From: Nemertoderma westbladi
Taxonomy: Eukaryota; Xenacoelomorpha; Nemertodermatida; Nemertodermatidae
NCBI GenBank assembly: GCA_032718475.1
Contig: JAUCBJ010001478.1
Coordinates: forward strand, 1 to 38,855
DNA length: 38,855 nucleotides
Reading direction: 5' to 3'
Shown: piece by piece, positions 38,307 through 38,855 of the stretch
Numbering within the stretch: the first letter of the stretch is position 1
Layout: every line of letters begins with the position of its first letter
The notes under the pieces: model-generated
The model's database searches: none
Told to the model about the DNA's origin: nothing
The model's input: the letters and a program-made list of their open reading frames with translations, nothing else
Position numbers and translations under genes: made by a program

Positions 38307-38855
38307 ATGAGTGAAGGAAACCAAACGCCCCGAGAATCGGAGGGAGAAGAAGAACGCTGCTTCGGACCCCGGACGACACCAACCAAACGATCCGAGAGGC
38401 CACGACGAGACGATACCGGCCTGCCACCCCGGATTCGCCAACGAGGGACGATTCGAATACCCAAGCGGAGGGCGGCCGACAACAACGAAGAGGGAAAGTC
38501 AACGATGAGTCTACGCGAGATGACGATGGCGGTCGGAGTACCGAAGTTGCCAGACAGGCACAGGCCGAGGGCGATGTACGGCCCACCGGAACGGCGATGG
38601 TAGGGCCACTGGTACGACGCCGGACCAGGAGGGAAGGTAGAGTCAACGAGGAGGACGTCGGGATGAGTGATTGCCTGCGACGGGCGTACAACGCCACAAA
38701 GAAACTACTTGAAGAGGCCAAGGAGGGGAGAGAGGTAGACCAGCCTAAACTATACCAGAGGCTAGGTGAGTCGAATAAACACTTTCGCTACTTAGTCCGT
38801 TTTGGACAGGGAGAACTGGCGAGTGAGAGAGCGAGGGGGGTCGCCTCAGAACTAT
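38307..38855 (+). CDS. Gag-like ORF of the outer LTR element, N-terminal part, runs off the window
   Basis: The first ATG (38307, MSEGNQTPRESEGEEE) opens a 98-codon frame that stops at 38603. The frame two bases on is open from 38315 to the window end, about 180 codons. Its later part is protein-like: charged, helical, with KKLLEEAKEGREVDQ and ASERARGVASEL. The likely protein therefore begins in one frame and continues in another, which implies a frameshift, or a start I cannot identify. The Arg/Glu-rich, coiled-coil-prone composition resembles the N terminus of LTR-element gag proteins, but no domain is certain. Base composition is clearly more GC-rich than in neighbouring DNA. In the reconstructed pre-insertion order it follows LTR copy C by about 46 nt. 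Confidence 0.5.

Noticed and set aside
38099-38721. Minus-strand Ser/Arg-rich frames at the right edge
   Set aside because: They lie partly in the LTR and are antisense to the gag-like ORF; no motif supports them.
35817-38855. Right LTR as the 5' LTR of a plus-strand element with the 38307 ORF as its gag
   Set aside because: AACTG duplications outside both LTRs, minus-strand gag-protease coding between them and a purine tract beside the left LTR all favour a single minus-strand element. The 38307 ORF fits better with LTR C.

Overview
This is eukaryotic DNA, almost certainly from a marine invertebrate animal. The one recognisable host gene is the 3'-terminal exon of a transmembrane semaphorin. 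The rest is AT-rich repeat DNA with LINE, LTR, piggyBac-type and foldback elements. The palindromes TACCGGTA and TAGGCCTA recur throughout, which I associate with echinoderms and related deuterostomes; that assignment is inference. No tRNA, rRNA, CRISPR array or bacterial-style operon was seen.

Layout. 1-3627 (minus strand): a non-LTR retrotransposon with an endonuclease/reverse-transcriptase ORF and an overlapping upstream ORF that is strongly hydrophobic and ends in a 2A-like NPGP motif. 4406-4913: a long inverted repeat and a 48-bp palindrome. 5029-6985: a decayed minus-strand gene with zinc-binding Cys pairs, split by a solo LTR (5322-5910, duplication ACGGT). 7878-10128: a 2.25-kb minisatellite of ~19-bp units. 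10202-11047: a 5'-truncated, almost identical second copy of the LINE. 11366-11988: a second solo LTR of the same family (duplication CGATA). 12613-18042: tandem and inverted repeats, including a 68-bp-unit array and nested inverted-repeat elements. 19686-20655 (minus): the semaphorin exon. 20711-21762: a truncated piggyBac-type element. 22476-22742: a near-perfect 128-bp-arm hairpin.

The right-hand 16 kb is a nest of insertions that can be ordered from the sequence. A third LTR of the first family (22949-23479) appears to be the 5' LTR of an element whose gag-like ORF starts at 38307. A 14.8-kb BEL/Pao-type element (23510-38285, minus strand, duplication AACTG) lies between them in the short leader. 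That element has 1.23-kb LTRs, a gag-protease ORF from which reverse transcriptase has been lost in frame, and a second zinc-knuckle ORF with two in-frame stops. It in turn received a 1.55-kb TTAA-flanked piggyBac-type element and, inside its right LTR, a 1.2-kb foldback element with a 10-bp duplication. Empty sites for both of these later insertions are preserved elsewhere in the window.

No pathway or operon is formed here. Apart from the semaphorin exon, the genes are those of mobile elements, most visibly damaged, and they appear able to move only with proteins supplied by other copies. The best candidates for something undescribed are the LINE's multi-membrane-segment upstream ORF with its 2A-like end, the extra zinc-knuckle ORF of the BEL-type element, and an LTR hairpin that keeps its pairing while its sequence changes.
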